Source: Planctomycetota bacterium
Lineage (GTDB): Bacteria; Planctomycetota; PLA2; JAEUHO01
Assembly: GCA_030066775.1 (NCBI GenBank)
Contig: JASJAY010000012.1
Span: forward strand, 20,640 to 84,639
Direction: 5' to 3'
DNA: 64,000 nt
Shown here: positions 44,938-61,556 of the stretch, piece by piece
Layout of the letters: each line of letters starts with the position of its first letter
Position numbering within the stretch: the first letter of the stretch is position 1
The notes under the pieces: generated by a model
Told to the model about the DNA's origin: nothing
Databases searched by the model: none
What the model saw: only the letters and a program-made list of their open reading frames with translations
Translations under genes and position numbers: made by a program

Positions 44938-47900
44938 CTACCACCTGTTCCCAGTTCCTCTGAGCGCGCATGACCGCAATCAGAAAGTCGAACCGCTTGC
45001 CCAACGGCACGACCTGGGCTGTGGATCTATCGTCCAAAAGGGCTGTCCCGCTGTAGACGAGACGGCCGGCGAGGAAGGGCGGCTCGGATTCGGAGAACTT
45101 CTGCCCGATCTCGGCCCGCCAGGTGGCCCACCCATCGGACGTTCGGCCCTGGGTGGGATCGATCACGGAGATGCGGTCGTAGGAGGCTGCACCGGCGATC
45201 CAATGCCAGTCGCCGAGCTCCCGGTAGCCCTCCACGGCGACGCCCCGCTTGCGCCCGCCGAGTGCCGGGGACGCACCCGTCTCCTCCATGAGGACGTCGT
45301 AGCGCCCCTCGAGGCGTAGGGTTCCGTAGGGGTCGCTCTCGAGGATCCGGACACCGGCGCGCACGCCCACGTCCGGGCCCGCCTTGCGATCGATGTAGAG
45401 CTCCGGCGCGAGGAAGACCTCGTTGCGGCGGCTGTAGCGCCAGCGCACCTCGGGCGTGATGATCCCGAACTCGTCGCGCGCCTCGCGCTGGGACTGCTCC
45501 TGGAACCCGGAGTACCGCGCGTACTCGGCCTTCAGCGCGAGCGTGATCCGGTCGCACGGGCACAGGGCGTACACGCCCTCCGCCCCCACGCGAGACCAGT
45601 CGTCGTCGCCGGCGAAGCGGTAGTAGCCGATGGCGGAGGCACGCGGCCCCAGGTCGAACCGCAGGTCCCGGAGAGCCCGCTTCAGGAAGTCGGCCTCACC
45701 GCCGGCGCGGATCGCGGCCGCGTAGGCGAACGCCGCATCGCGGTAGCGCCCCGCCTCGCGGAGGGCCGTGCCGTGATCGGCGTGCAGCGAGGACGTCCGC
45801 GGGCCCTCGTCGATCAGCGATTCGAGGTCGCGCACGGCGCCCTCGTAGCGCTTCTCCTTCATCTTCACGGCGGCGTCCGAACGGCGCACGCGGCGATCCT
45901 CGGGCTGCACCGGCTTCGCTTCCTCGAAGCGCGTGCGCGCTTCGCGAACCCGATCGGCAGCAAGCAGCGTGTCGACCAAGTCGAGGCGGATGTCGATGTC
46001 CTCGGGCTGCTCGGCGATCAGCGCCTCGTAGCTCCTGACGGCCTCGGCCACGTTGTCGAGCCGGCCGTGGATCTTGGCCCGCATCGCGCGCTCCATGCGC
46101 GTCGGGTCGGGCGCCGCCTCGATGCGGGCGAGCGCGCGCCGGAACTGGGTGCGCGCCATGTTCTTGGTCACGAGCGCCCAGCGGATCTCGCCCAGGATGA
46201 ACATCGCCTCGGTGCGATCGCTGCGCTGGTCGGGCGTGCTGTCCGACGCCGCGAGCGCGATGCGGCGCTCCAGCAGCGGGATCGCGCTGTCGTAGGCCCC
46301 GTCCCAGGCGTAGGACTGCGCGAGGCGCAGGAGCACGCGTCCGTTGTCGGGGTTTCGGGCCAGCGCGCGCTCGAGCACCCGCCGCGCCTCGTCGTAGTCC
46401 TCGAGATCCAGCAGGAGGTCGGCGTAGGCCGCGCCGTCTTCCGGCGTCGCATCCGGCGCCTCGGCAAGCGCGCGCCGCTCGATCAGCGCCTCGTCCTTGC
46501 GGCCCGCGACCATCAGAGCCTCGGCGTAGCGCACGCGCGCCTGGCGCGTGGCGTTCTCGGCCCGCGCCCGCGCTTCGAGCAAGGGCAGCGCCTCGTCGTA
46601 GCGCTTGGCCGCCAGGAGCGTCTCCGCCAGGTTCGCGGCCGCCTCGGACTCGGGGCCCTGCTCCGCCAGCAGGTCCTCCCAGATACGCACGGCCTCGTCG
46701 TTGCGGCCAACCGCACCCAGGAGGTAGCCGAGCTGCAGGAGGTTCTCCGCGTCGTCGGGTACGAGCTCGCGCAGGGCCTCGCGGGCCCGGATCTGCATCT
46801 CGTTGTCTTCGGCCCAGCCCGCGCGCTCGACCCAGGCGCGGATCGCGTCGACGTCCCCCGGGTTGGTGCGCGCGCGCTCTTCCTCGAGCTGCGCGGCGGC
46901 GACGGGATCGGAGCGATCGAGCACGGCCAGCAGCCGCTCGCGGATCGGCTCGTGCTCGGGGTGCCGGATGCGGAGGAACTCGAGGACCGTGCGCTGCGTG
47001 TCGTCGTCGAGCTTGTCCGCGACGACGTCATAGAGGCGCGTGCGCTCGACCGCCGTGTCGTCGCCCGCGCGCAGCAGCGTGATCGCCTGCGCCTCCGCAT
47101 CCTCGACGCCGTAGGCGCGAGCCGTGGGATAGACCGCGAGGAACTCCGCCACCGTCCGGCTCTCGGCGAGCGAGGTCGCAAGCAGCTGGCGGATGCGCTC
47201 ACGGTTGCCGGTCGTGACGTAGAGGTCGATCAGCTGCGCACGGTAGCGCTGCTTGAGCTCCGGATCGGCGGAGCGCGTGATCTGTCGCTCCAGGTGCGCG
47301 ACGAGCGCGTCGTCCATGGAACGCGAACGGTAGAGCTCTTCCAGGCGCACGGCGTATGCCGGCTGCCCGGGCAGGCTCTCGAAGCGTCCGTCGGGGAAGT
47401 CCTCGACCAGGCGGTCGAGCTCTTCGATCGCAGACTCGTAGCGCAGGTCGAGCAGCGAGACGGTGACGTAGCGCTCGCGCCAGGGCCGGGGCGCCGTGCT
47501 GCGCCCGGCCGCCTCGAGCATGAGCTCGAGCGCCAGGTCGACCTGACCCGACTGCAGCGCGATCTCGACCGCCGGGCCGTACGCGCGGTCGTCACCGGGC
47601 TGCCGCGCGGCGTCGACGGCGTAGGGCAGCGCCTCTTCGCTCCGCCCCAGCCAGGTGAGCAGCGAGAGCAGGCGCGACCGGTAGCCGCCCTCGAGCTTCT
47701 CGCGCGGGACCTTGAGCCAGGCCTCCGCCTCGACGGTGGGCAGGGAGAGGTAGCCGCCGAGGATCGCGCGTTGACGCCAGATGGCCTCGGGGACCGGTGC
47801 CGGAACGGCCCCCGTGATGGCCAGCGCCTCCTTCAGGCGCTGCTGCGAGATGTACCCGCGCAAGAGTTCCTCGACCGTCGCGACGCGACCGGGCTCGGCC

Positions 47901-48748
47901 TCGAACGCGCGCAAGAGCCAACGCAGCCGGGCCCGCGGCCGGTCCTCACGCTCGTATCGCGTGGTCAGCGTGAGCGCGAGCAGTCCGCGCTGGGCGGGCG
48001 TGCGCTCGGCCCAGCTGGCGAGCACCGCCACCGCGGCGAAGTCAGCCTGCTGCGGCAGCTCGTCGACGGTCGACACGCTCGGGATCGCGCTCTCGTCCGT
48101 CGGACGGAAGAACGCGTCGAGCCAGCCCTCCATCTGATAGTCGGCGAGCAGCAGACGCAGATCGGGCGCGACCTCGCCCGCACTCCGCAGCTGCGTGAAG
48201 CGGTCGTCGAAGGCCTTCGCCTCCTCGCGGGCGCGCGCGAACGACGCCTCGATCTCCTCGCGGAACGGATGGTCTGCGGGCAACGCCGTCCCGAACCGCG
48301 CGATCTCGAACCGCAGCCCGATCAGCGCGCTCTTGCGCTCGGGCGTCTCATCGGCCGCCTCCAGGATGCGGATCGCCGCTCGGGCATCGCCCGCCGCGCG
48401 GGCCTCGGCAAGGACCGGATCCTCCTTCGGCGGCTCCGGCGTATCGGGCTCGTCCGGGGTGTCCGGTTCGTCGGGCTTGTCGGGTTCGTCCGGCGTGTCC
48501 GGCTCATCGGGCATGTCCGGTTCGTCGGGCTCGTCGGGCGTGTCCGGCTTGTCGGGCTCGTCCGGCGTGTCGGGCTCGTCCGGCGTGTCGGGCTCGTCGG
48601 GCTCGTCCGGTTCACCCGGAACCTCCGGCCCCGGCTGATCCGGGGGCGGGGTCGGATCCTCGGAGCCCGTGCGCGGGAGCACGAGGAAGACGATCGCAGC
48701 GATGGCCACGAGCGCGAACAGCAGGGCTTCCCACCAACGCAACCTCAC
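44747..48748 (-). CDS. pelB: Pel outer-membrane export protein PelB (TPR scaffold and porin)
   Basis: 1333 residues. An N-terminal membrane helix (EALLFALVAIAAIVFLVLP, 7-25) is followed by a Pro/Asp/Glu repeat linker (about 30-108). A long helical solenoid of TPR-type repeats spans about 110-1020 (for example YDEARRVLERALARNPDNGR). The last 300 residues alternate polar and aromatic residues as beta strands and end in DLRLDIWF, a terminal Phe as in outer-membrane barrels. This order matches PelB, which exports Pel through the outer membrane and guides PelA. It overlaps pelA by four bases (ATGA). Confidence 0.86.
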   Translation of the reverse strand: MRLRWWEALLFALVAIAAIVFLVLPRTGSEDPTPPPDQPGPEVPGEPDEPDEPDTPDEPDTPDEPDKPDTPDEPDEPDMPDEPDTPDEPDKPDEPDTPDEPDTPEPPKEDPVLAEARAAGDARAAIRILEAADETPERKSALIGLRFEIARFGTALPADHPFREEIEASFARAREEAKAFDDRFTQLRSAGEVAPDLRLLLADYQMEGWLDAFFRPTDESAIPSVSTVDELPQQADFAAVAVLASWAERTPAQRGLLALTLTTRYEREDRPRARLRWLLRAFEAEPGRVATVEELLRGYISQQRLKEALAITGAVPAPVPEAIWRQRAILGGYLSLPTVEAEAWLKVPREKLEGGYRSRLLSLLTWLGRSEEALPYAVDAARQPGDDRAYGPAVEIALQSGQVDLALELMLEAAGRSTAPRPWRERYVTVSLLDLRYESAIEELDRLVEDFPDGRFESLPGQPAYAVRLEELYRSRSMDDALVAHLERQITRSADPELKQRYRAQLIDLYVTTGNRERIRQLLATSLAESRTVAEFLAVYPTARAYGVEDAEAQAITLLRAGDDTAVERTRLYDVVADKLDDDTQRTVLEFLRIRHPEHEPIRERLLAVLDRSDPVAAAQLEEERARTNPGDVDAIRAWVERAGWAEDNEMQIRAREALRELVPDDAENLLQLGYLLGAVGRNDEAVRIWEDLLAEQGPESEAAANLAETLLAAKRYDEALPLLEARARAENATRQARVRYAEALMVAGRKDEALIERRALAEAPDATPEDGAAYADLLLDLEDYDEARRVLERALARNPDNGRVLLRLAQSYAWDGAYDSAIPLLERRIALAASDSTPDQRSDRTEAMFILGEIRWALVTKNMARTQFRRALARIEAAPDPTRMERAMRAKIHGRLDNVAEAVRSYEALIAEQPEDIDIRLDLVDTLLAADRVREARTRFEEAKPVQPEDRRVRRSDAAVKMKEKRYEGAVRDLESLIDEGPRTSSLHADHGTALREAGRYRDAAFAYAAAIRAGGEADFLKRALRDLRFDLGPRASAIGYYRFAGDDDWSRVGAEGVYALCPCDRITLALKAEYARYSGFQEQSQREARDEFGIITPEVRWRYSRRNEVFLAPELYIDRKAGPDVGVRAGVRILESDPYGTLRLEGRYDVLMEETGASPALGGRKRGVAVEGYRELGDWHWIAGAASYDRISVIDPTQGRTSDGWATWRAEIGQKFSESEPPFLAGRLVYSGTALLDDRSTAQVVPLGKRFDFLIAVMRAQRNWEQVVDATFEVYAGLDLRVQGFVWGAEGRLRTDLWAGFGLELRAGYGNQDRFQDGESGHVDLRLDIWF
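48440..48610 (-). repeat. In-frame PDx tripeptide repeat in pelB
   Basis: Residues 47-103 of PelB are nearly pure PDE, PDT, PDK and PDM triplets, about nineteen units. On DNA this is an imperfect 9-base-periodic repeat with codon variation (gtcgggctc, gtccggcgt and so on on the plus strand). It is a rigid acidic spacer that could span the periplasm or vary in length by slippage. Confidence 0.85.
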
Positions 48749-50850
48749 GGGAGCCGCACCTCCACGCGATCCGGACCACCGGGCTCCAAGCGAACCAGGA
48801 CACGGCCGTAGGCGCCGACCTCGAGCGACCGCCGCGCGTCACCGACCACGAGCGTGGCCTTGCTGCCCAACGGCAGGCCCCCCACGAGGACTCGACGGTC
48901 CACGTAGTCGGCCTCGCTCATGAACGTGAGCGACCGCTCGTCGAGACGGACATCGGTGAGGACGTGGTTGCTCTCGACCACGTGCAGGCGACCGGGCACG
49001 CGGTCCGAGAGGACGACCTCCGCCGTGTCTCCGGTGAGATGCAGGAACAGCGCGCCCTTCATCTCTCGCGCACCCGCAATGCCCTTGCTGCGCGCGAAGT
49101 CCACGGCCCGGCGCTCACCGTCGATGCGCACCGTCCGGCACGCGCCGTAGTTTCCGAAGCGCCAGCCCGCGGCGGTGCGATCGATCGTCATGCCGAGCGC
49201 GCCCATGACGGCGCCGGCGTACATTGAGGCCGTCGCGACGAGCGTCTCTTCCTCGAACGCCCACCGGCGGATGAGCGTCTGCAGGGCGCGCAGGCGGGCC
49301 GGACGCTCCGCGCTGTAGAAGTGCGCGTAGACGTTGGCCGGCTTGAGAATCCGCTTCCCCCCCGTGCGCTCGAGCGTGATCGCGATGTTGCCGAACGCAG
49401 CCGGGTGGTCGGTGAAGAACCCCGGGAACTCGTTCTCGTTCGCGGCCCCGGCGTAGACCTGGATGCGGCCCCCGACGCGGCGGATCCACGGCGTCACGAA
49501 CCCCACAGAGTCGTAGGCGGGATCCCAGCGGAAGGTGCCGCCGTTCATGTTCCAGGCGCCCAGGTCATCCGCGGCCTGGATGGCCGGGGGCGGCGGTACG
49601 CAGTCTCCCGTCCAGAGCATGCCCACGTCGTCATCGCCCTCGGGCATGAGGTAGCGCTGGATGAACTGGATCGAGTCCCGCACCTCGCTCGCGGGGCTGT
49701 ATGTGAAGCCCGTGAGGCGCGGATAGCCGAACTTCGCCAGGTCCTCGGGCGTCGGGCCCCAGGGCTCGTTCCACTTGTACGGGTGCAGCGTGCCGTGGCT
49801 CGCCGCCTCGACATACGGCAGCGCAAAGATCGCCTTGGCGATCTGCATGCGCTTCGTCGGCGTCTCGGGCGCGAGCTCGGGCGTGAGGCTCGCGACGATG
49901 ATCGACATCGTGCAAGGGATGCGGAACTTCTCGAGCACGTCGGGGATGAAGATGTCGCCGCAGAACGACTTGCCATCGACGGTCGAGATGCTCTCGAAGC
50001 CGTCCCCGTCCACGTGGAAGACGAAGAGCCGCCGCCCCCACAGCACGGACGGATCCGGCGCCGGCACGCCCTGCATGCCCAGCGCTTCGCGGAAGAACGG
50101 GAAGGGATCGAGGGCCCAGCGCCGCTCGCCTTCCTTGGAGCCCTCGATCACGGTCCACGGGCTGAGCGCGATGCCCCCCCACGGCCCCGTGACGACCGGC
50201 GTGCGCACGTCGTCGGGCGCTTCGCGGTCGCGCGTCTTCAGCCAGACCCGGTTGGACGCGGCCGTGCTGTACGGCCCCGTGTGCGTCGCGATGCGGCGCG
50301 GGTCGTACTCGAGCCGGCAGGCGTCGCCGGCCACGAACTCCACGGCGATGCGCGCCTTGGCGTCCGTGTAGCCGTCCTTCCACGCCATCCCGAACGGCTC
50401 GAGCCACTTCGAGAGTCGCGGCTGCTTCGGGTCGTCGGCGTCCTCGCCGGGGAGCGCTTCGAGGTGCACGACGCGCAGCTGGCGCGCGGGCACCTCCTTC
50501 TCCAGCCAAGGCCACACCCATTCGGGCATCTCGTAGGGCTGCTGGAGCCAGGTCACCACGGCGCGCGCGTCGGCGAGCCACGCCGCCGGCGGCGGCCCGT
50601 CCTTGACGTGCTTGGTGCGCACCACCAGGCCGAGCCAGTTGCAGGGCATCTCCACCGTCTGGTGGATCATGTTCTCCGCCTCGGGCGTGACCGGATCGTC
50701 GGGTCCGTCGTAGAGCGCGATCACGGTTCGGCGGAGCGGCGTGACGCCCGGCTCTTCGGCCGTCGCGGGCGTGGCAAGCAGCACGACCCCGGCCAGCACG
50801 ACGGCCAGCCGGATCAGGCGCGCAAACCGGTGCTGCCCGAACCCTCCCAT
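48745..50850 (-). CDS. pelA: PelA-type periplasmic polysaccharide deacetylase, without the hydrolase domain
   Basis: 701 residues. A signal peptide (LAVVLAGVVLLATPATA, cut after about 31) marks export. Residues 40-240 resemble the middle reductase-like part of PelA. The deacetylase domain begins with HVDGDGFES (279-287), whose Asp binds zinc, and has S-H352-GTL-H356-P, the HxxxH zinc pair. P. aeruginosa PelA (about 948 residues) also has an N-terminal glycoside hydrolase; that domain is missing here. The C-terminal 150 residues are beta-rich. It would deacetylate Pel before export and is the first pel gene, 91 bases after an unknown gene. Confidence 0.86.
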   Translation of the reverse strand: MGGFGQHRFARLIRLAVVLAGVVLLATPATAEEPGVTPLRRTVIALYDGPDDPVTPEAENMIHQTVEMPCNWLGLVVRTKHVKDGPPPAAWLADARAVVTWLQQPYEMPEWVWPWLEKEVPARQLRVVHLEALPGEDADDPKQPRLSKWLEPFGMAWKDGYTDAKARIAVEFVAGDACRLEYDPRRIATHTGPYSTAASNRVWLKTRDREAPDDVRTPVVTGPWGGIALSPWTVIEGSKEGERRWALDPFPFFREALGMQGVPAPDPSVLWGRRLFVFHVDGDGFESISTVDGKSFCGDIFIPDVLEKFRIPCTMSIIVASLTPELAPETPTKRMQIAKAIFALPYVEAASHGTLHPYKWNEPWGPTPEDLAKFGYPRLTGFTYSPASEVRDSIQFIQRYLMPEGDDDVGMLWTGDCVPPPPAIQAADDLGAWNMNGGTFRWDPAYDSVGFVTPWIRRVGGRIQVYAGAANENEFPGFFTDHPAAFGNIAITLERTGGKRILKPANVYAHFYSAERPARLRALQTLIRRWAFEEETLVATASMYAGAVMGALGMTIDRTAAGWRFGNYGACRTVRIDGERRAVDFARSKGIAGAREMKGALFLHLTGDTAEVVLSDRVPGRLHVVESNHVLTDVRLDERSLTFMSEADYVDRRVLVGGLPLGSKATLVVGDARRSLEVGAYGRVLVRLEPGGPDRVEVRLP

Positions 50851-50941
50851 GGTCGCGGCATGCTACCCGCCGCATCGCCTGTCCCCGAGCCGCGAACCCC
50901 GGGGAACCGCCCCTGTTAGCCCCCCTGAAGGCCCCCCGCCG

Positions 50942-51613
50942 TCATGCCCGCGGGTCCAGGCCCGGCTGGTCCCACGGGCAGACCTCTTCCCGCATGCCGT
51001 AGCGCATCACAGGGGGATCGACGGCCTCGACGGACACGATCTCGACCTCGATCTCATCCCCCTCGCACATGTCCGCCCGGATCCACGTGCTGTGCATCTC
51101 GCCCTGAAGCCCGCCTACCGAGAGTGACAAGAGCGCATCGCCCCCCGCCTGGCGTGCCGTACTCCAAGAAAGGATGCAGCCCACGCTGCCGTCCCCTCGG
51201 TATCCAGCCGTCCGCCACGGCTCGCCATTGACCCGCAGGGCGATCCCGAAGAAGAGGTCCGAAGGAAAGGAAGGCCGAGGGCCGTCCTCGACGGGCCAGG
51301 CCACATGGGGCGGATCGAGCTTCGGCTCCAGGCTCAGCGCCACGTGGACCCGATCGCCTAGGGCCAGGCCGTCCAGGCTGCCGCGGGTCGGGCGATCTCC
51401 CTTGTTCGGGAACTGCTCCCACGTCTCACCGAGCTTCCCGATCACGCTCATGTAGGCGTCGGACGCACCGGTCTCCGCGTGGCGCTCGACCTCGATGTGG
51501 AGTGCAAGCAGGCAATCGTCGAGCGGAGATTGGACGCGACACAGCAGGTCGTCGTTCCGATGCAGCGTCAGCGTCGGCAGGAGCTCATCCACGCCGCGAC
51601 GATACGCACGCAC
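50942..51613 (-). CDS. Unrecognised 223-residue protein upstream of the pel genes
   Basis: The frame from GTG 51613 gives 223 residues; that start sits only six bases past the U-tract of the rpsG terminator, so GTG 51592 or a later codon is possible. The sequence is soluble and beta-rich (YRGDGSVGCILSWSTARQAG; EGDEIEVEIVSVEAVDPP). I see no PilZ RxxxR/DxSxxG pair and no other motif. Being 91 bases before pelA, it may be part of the pel transcript. Confidence 0.6.
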   Translation of the reverse strand: MRAYRRGVDELLPTLTLHRNDDLLCRVQSPLDDCLLALHIEVERHAETGASDAYMSVIGKLGETWEQFPNKGDRPTRGSLDGLALGDRVHVALSLEPKLDPPHVAWPVEDGPRPSFPSDLFFGIALRVNGEPWRTAGYRGDGSVGCILSWSTARQAGGDALLSLSVGGLQGEMHSTWIRADMCEGDEIEVEIVSVEAVDPPVMRYGMREEVCPWDQPGLDPRA

Positions 51614-51618
51614 GGCCG

Positions 51619-51660
51619 GAAATTGAAAGAGCCGGCCGTCGATTGCATCGAGGCCGGCTC
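51619..51660 (-). terminator. Intrinsic terminator after rpsG
   Basis: A 14-bp stem with one bulge: GAGCCGGCC/GGCCGGCTC (51629-51637 with 51652-51660) plus TCGAT/ATCGA (39-43 with 47-51), loop TGC. On the minus strand it is followed by TTTCAATTTC. It begins 24 bases past the rpsG stop and should end the rpsL-rpsG transcript. Confidence 0.75.
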
Positions 51661-51683
51661 ACAGATGGCGACGCTACGCGTCG

Positions 51684-52160
51684 CTACCAAGCAAAGTGGG
51701 CGAACGCCTTGTTGGCTTCCGCCTGCTTGTGCGCGTTCTCGCGCTTCATGTAGGCGTTGCCTTCGCGGTTGTAGCCGGCGAGGAGCTCCTCGGCGAGGGC
51801 GACGCGCATCGGCTTGCCCTTCTTGCCGCGGGCGGCCTCGAGGATCCAGCGGAACGCGAGCGCGCGCTGGCGCTTGGCGTTGACCTGGACCGGGACCTGG
51901 TAGTTGGCGCCACCGACACGACGGCTGCGCACCTCGACCATCGGCTTGATGTTCTCGACGGCCTGCTTGAAGACCTCGATCGGCTCGCGGTCCTTGACGC
52001 GCTGGCCAATGACATCGAGGGAGTCGTAGAAGATGCGCTCGGCGGTCGAGCGCTTGCCGTCCAGCATCAGGTAGCTGATGAACTTGGACACGTTCATGTC
52101 CGAGTAGACGGGGTCGGGCTTGAGAAGGTGCTCGAAGCTCCTGTAGTACTTGCCTGCCAT
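51684..52160 (-). CDS. rpsG: 30S ribosomal protein S7
   Basis: 158 residues. VSKFISYLMLDGKRSTAERI and RRVGGANYQVPVQVNAKRQR are the S7 signature; it nucleates the 30S head and touches the E site. Eight bases after rpsL. fusA and tuf, its usual followers, are not next; a terminator and a 16-kb block intervene. Confidence 0.97.
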   Translation of the reverse strand: MAGKYYRSFEHLLKPDPVYSDMNVSKFISYLMLDGKRSTAERIFYDSLDVIGQRVKDREPIEVFKQAVENIKPMVEVRSRRVGGANYQVPVQVNAKRQRALAFRWILEAARGKKGKPMRVALAEELLAGYNREGNAYMKRENAHKQAEANKAFAHFAW

Positions 52161-52168
52161 CGTGCTTC

Positions 52169-52540
52169 CTACTTGTCCCGCTTCTGGCCGTACTTCGAAC
52201 GCTGCTGCTTACGACCCTCGACGCCGCTGCAGTCCAGCGTGCCGCGGATGATGTGGTAGCGAACACCGGGCAGGTCGCGCACGCGGCCGCCACGGACGAG
52301 CACGATGCTGTGCTCCTGGAGGTTGTGTCCCTCGCCCGGGATGTAGGCCGTGATCTCACGACCGTTCGACAGGCGGACACGAGCGATCTTGCGAAGCGCC
52401 GAGTTCGGCTTCTTCGGCGTCTGGGTCTTCACGGCGAGGCAGACGCCGCGCTTCTGGGGGTTCCCCTGAAGGACGGGCGCTTTGCTCTTCCGGCGGACCT
52501 GCTTGCGGCCCTTGCGAACCAGCTGGTTGATCGTCGGCAT
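52169..52540 (-). CDS. rpsL: 30S ribosomal protein S12
   Basis: 123 residues. [20 protein letters not shown] opens the protein, and the decoding-centre loops [20 protein letters not shown] and [18 protein letters not shown] are intact. It lies downstream of rpoC across a 168-base gap that contains a strong hairpin. Confidence 0.98.
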   Translation of the reverse strand: MPTINQLVRKGRKQVRRKSKAPVLQGNPQKRGVCLAVKTQTPKKPNSALRKIARVRLSNGREITAYIPGEGHNLQEHSIVLVRGGRVRDLPGVRYHIIRGTLDCSGVEGRKQQRSKYGQKRDK

Positions 52541-52660
52541 CGGGACTCCTGGTCGACCCCCACCGACGCGGTGGAGGGTCTCTCTGCACTTCGGGCCCTG
52601 GATCGAGCGCGAAGCCGGTGAAGGTACCCGGGGGGCGCCTCCGCCGTGAAACGGTTTCCG

Positions 52661-52691
52661 GGGCGCCGGGATCCCACGGATCCCGGCGCCC
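52661..52691 (-). terminator. Strong hairpin between rpoC and rpsL
   Basis: A perfect 14-bp stem, GGGCGCCGGGATCC (52661-52674) and GGATCCCGGCGCCC (52678-52691), with a 3-base loop, 17 bases past the rpoC stop. The minus strand continues CGGAAACCGTTTC, so there is no true U-tract. It could be a terminator, an attenuator that lowers rpsL output, or an RNase III site. Confidence 0.55.
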
Positions 52692-52708
52692 AGGGGGTGA
52701 AATGGGGC

Positions 52709-56905
<4,197 letters not shown>

Positions 56906-56929
56906 CGTTCGATCCTTTCCGCTTAGGGC

Positions 56930-60694
<3,765 letters not shown>

Positions 60695-61049
60695 CCAACT
60701 GACCTCCCGGACACCACGGCAATCGGGAGGCACGTGACCCACCGCGGCGCCATTGGCGCGGTGGTGACGTGGCGGCGGCCCGATCCAGAGGTGACCGTTC
60801 GTGACGGTGCTCAGGCCGCGCACCCGGATGGGGCTTCAGGCTGTCGCCTCCCCTCGGCCCGATGGGGAGTCGTTAACGAAGCCGCTCCGGCAGAATCCGG
60901 CGGTGTTTCGCCGCCAGATCGGAAAAGAGTACCCCCGAGGGAGGCCTCTGCAAGGTTACCGGGGCCAGTCCGGCCCCGGATGGGCACCACCGGCGGGGAG
61001 CCCCCGCCGGTGGGAAGCGTCGGATCGCGCCGGAATCGGCGCGGCGGGT
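60695..61049. other. Intergenic region between rplL and rpoB (355 bases)
   Basis: No gene on either strand; open frames here are GC-driven. It holds two adjacent hairpins (60959-61013). This is the position of the transcription attenuator and RNA-processing site in enterobacteria, which lets ribosomal protein genes be made in excess over polymerase. Confidence 0.7.
60959..61013 (-). terminator. Tandem hairpins after rplL (likely attenuator)
   Basis: Stem 1: CCACCGGCGGGG (60987-60998) with CCCCGCCGGTGG (61002-61013), 12 bp, 3-base loop. Stem 2: CCGGGGCC (60959-60966) with GGCCCCGG (60972-60979), 8 bp. They start 36 bases past the rplL stop. No U-tract follows, so partial termination or processing is more likely than a full stop. 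Confidence 0.6.
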
Positions 61050-61466
61050 CTACTTGACCTCGACCTCGGCGCCGGCGTCGGAGAGCTCCTTGGCGAGCTT
61101 GTCGGCATCTTCCTTGGAGATGCCCTCCTTGACGGCCTTCGGGGCGTTGTCGACCAGCGCCTTGGCCTCCTTGAGGCCCAGGCCGGTGGCCGCGCGGACC
61201 GCCTTGATGACCTGGATCTTCTGCTGGCCGGGGCTCTTGAGCACGACGTCGAAGGCCGTCTGCTCTTCCTCGGCGCCGGCGTCGCCGCCACCGCCAGGGG
61301 CCGCAACGGCGACCGCAGCCGGAGCCGCGGCGCTGACGCCCCAACGATCCTCGAGGGCCTTCACCAGCTTCGCCGCCTTGGCGATCGTCAGCTGGTCGAG
61401 GCTCGCGAAGATGGCCTCGAGCTCATCATCCAGCTCAACGGCCGGCGTCTGGGCTTCATCGGACAT
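61050..61466 (-). CDS. rplL: 50S ribosomal protein L7/L12
   Basis: 138 residues from ATG 61466. N-terminal dimer domain ([20 protein letters not shown]), Ala/Gly hinge, and C-terminal domain [20 protein letters not shown] followed by [14 protein letters not shown]. The stalk protein recruits translational GTPases. A few residues longer than common because of the N-terminus. Confidence 0.97.
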   Translation of the reverse strand: MSDEAQTPAVELDDELEAIFASLDQLTIAKAAKLVKALEDRWGVSAAAPAAVAVAAPGGGGDAGAEEEQTAFDVVLKSPGQQKIQVIKAVRAATGLGLKEAKALVDNAPKAVKEGISKEDADKLAKELSDAGAEVEVK

Positions 61467-61556
61467 GACTGACTCCTGAATCACGGGAACGCTTCCCGTT
61501 CTCTGCCCCCCTCTGGGGAGCACTGACTCGTTCGAATTCCGGTTGCGTGGCCGGGC

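Noticed and set aside
48440..48610. CRISPR-like periodic repeat
   Set aside because: Nine-base period, in frame, encodes PDx triplets; no spacers and no cas genes.
45773..48811. 1012-codon open frame antisense to pelB
   Set aside because: Shadow of the pelB codon pattern on the opposite strand.
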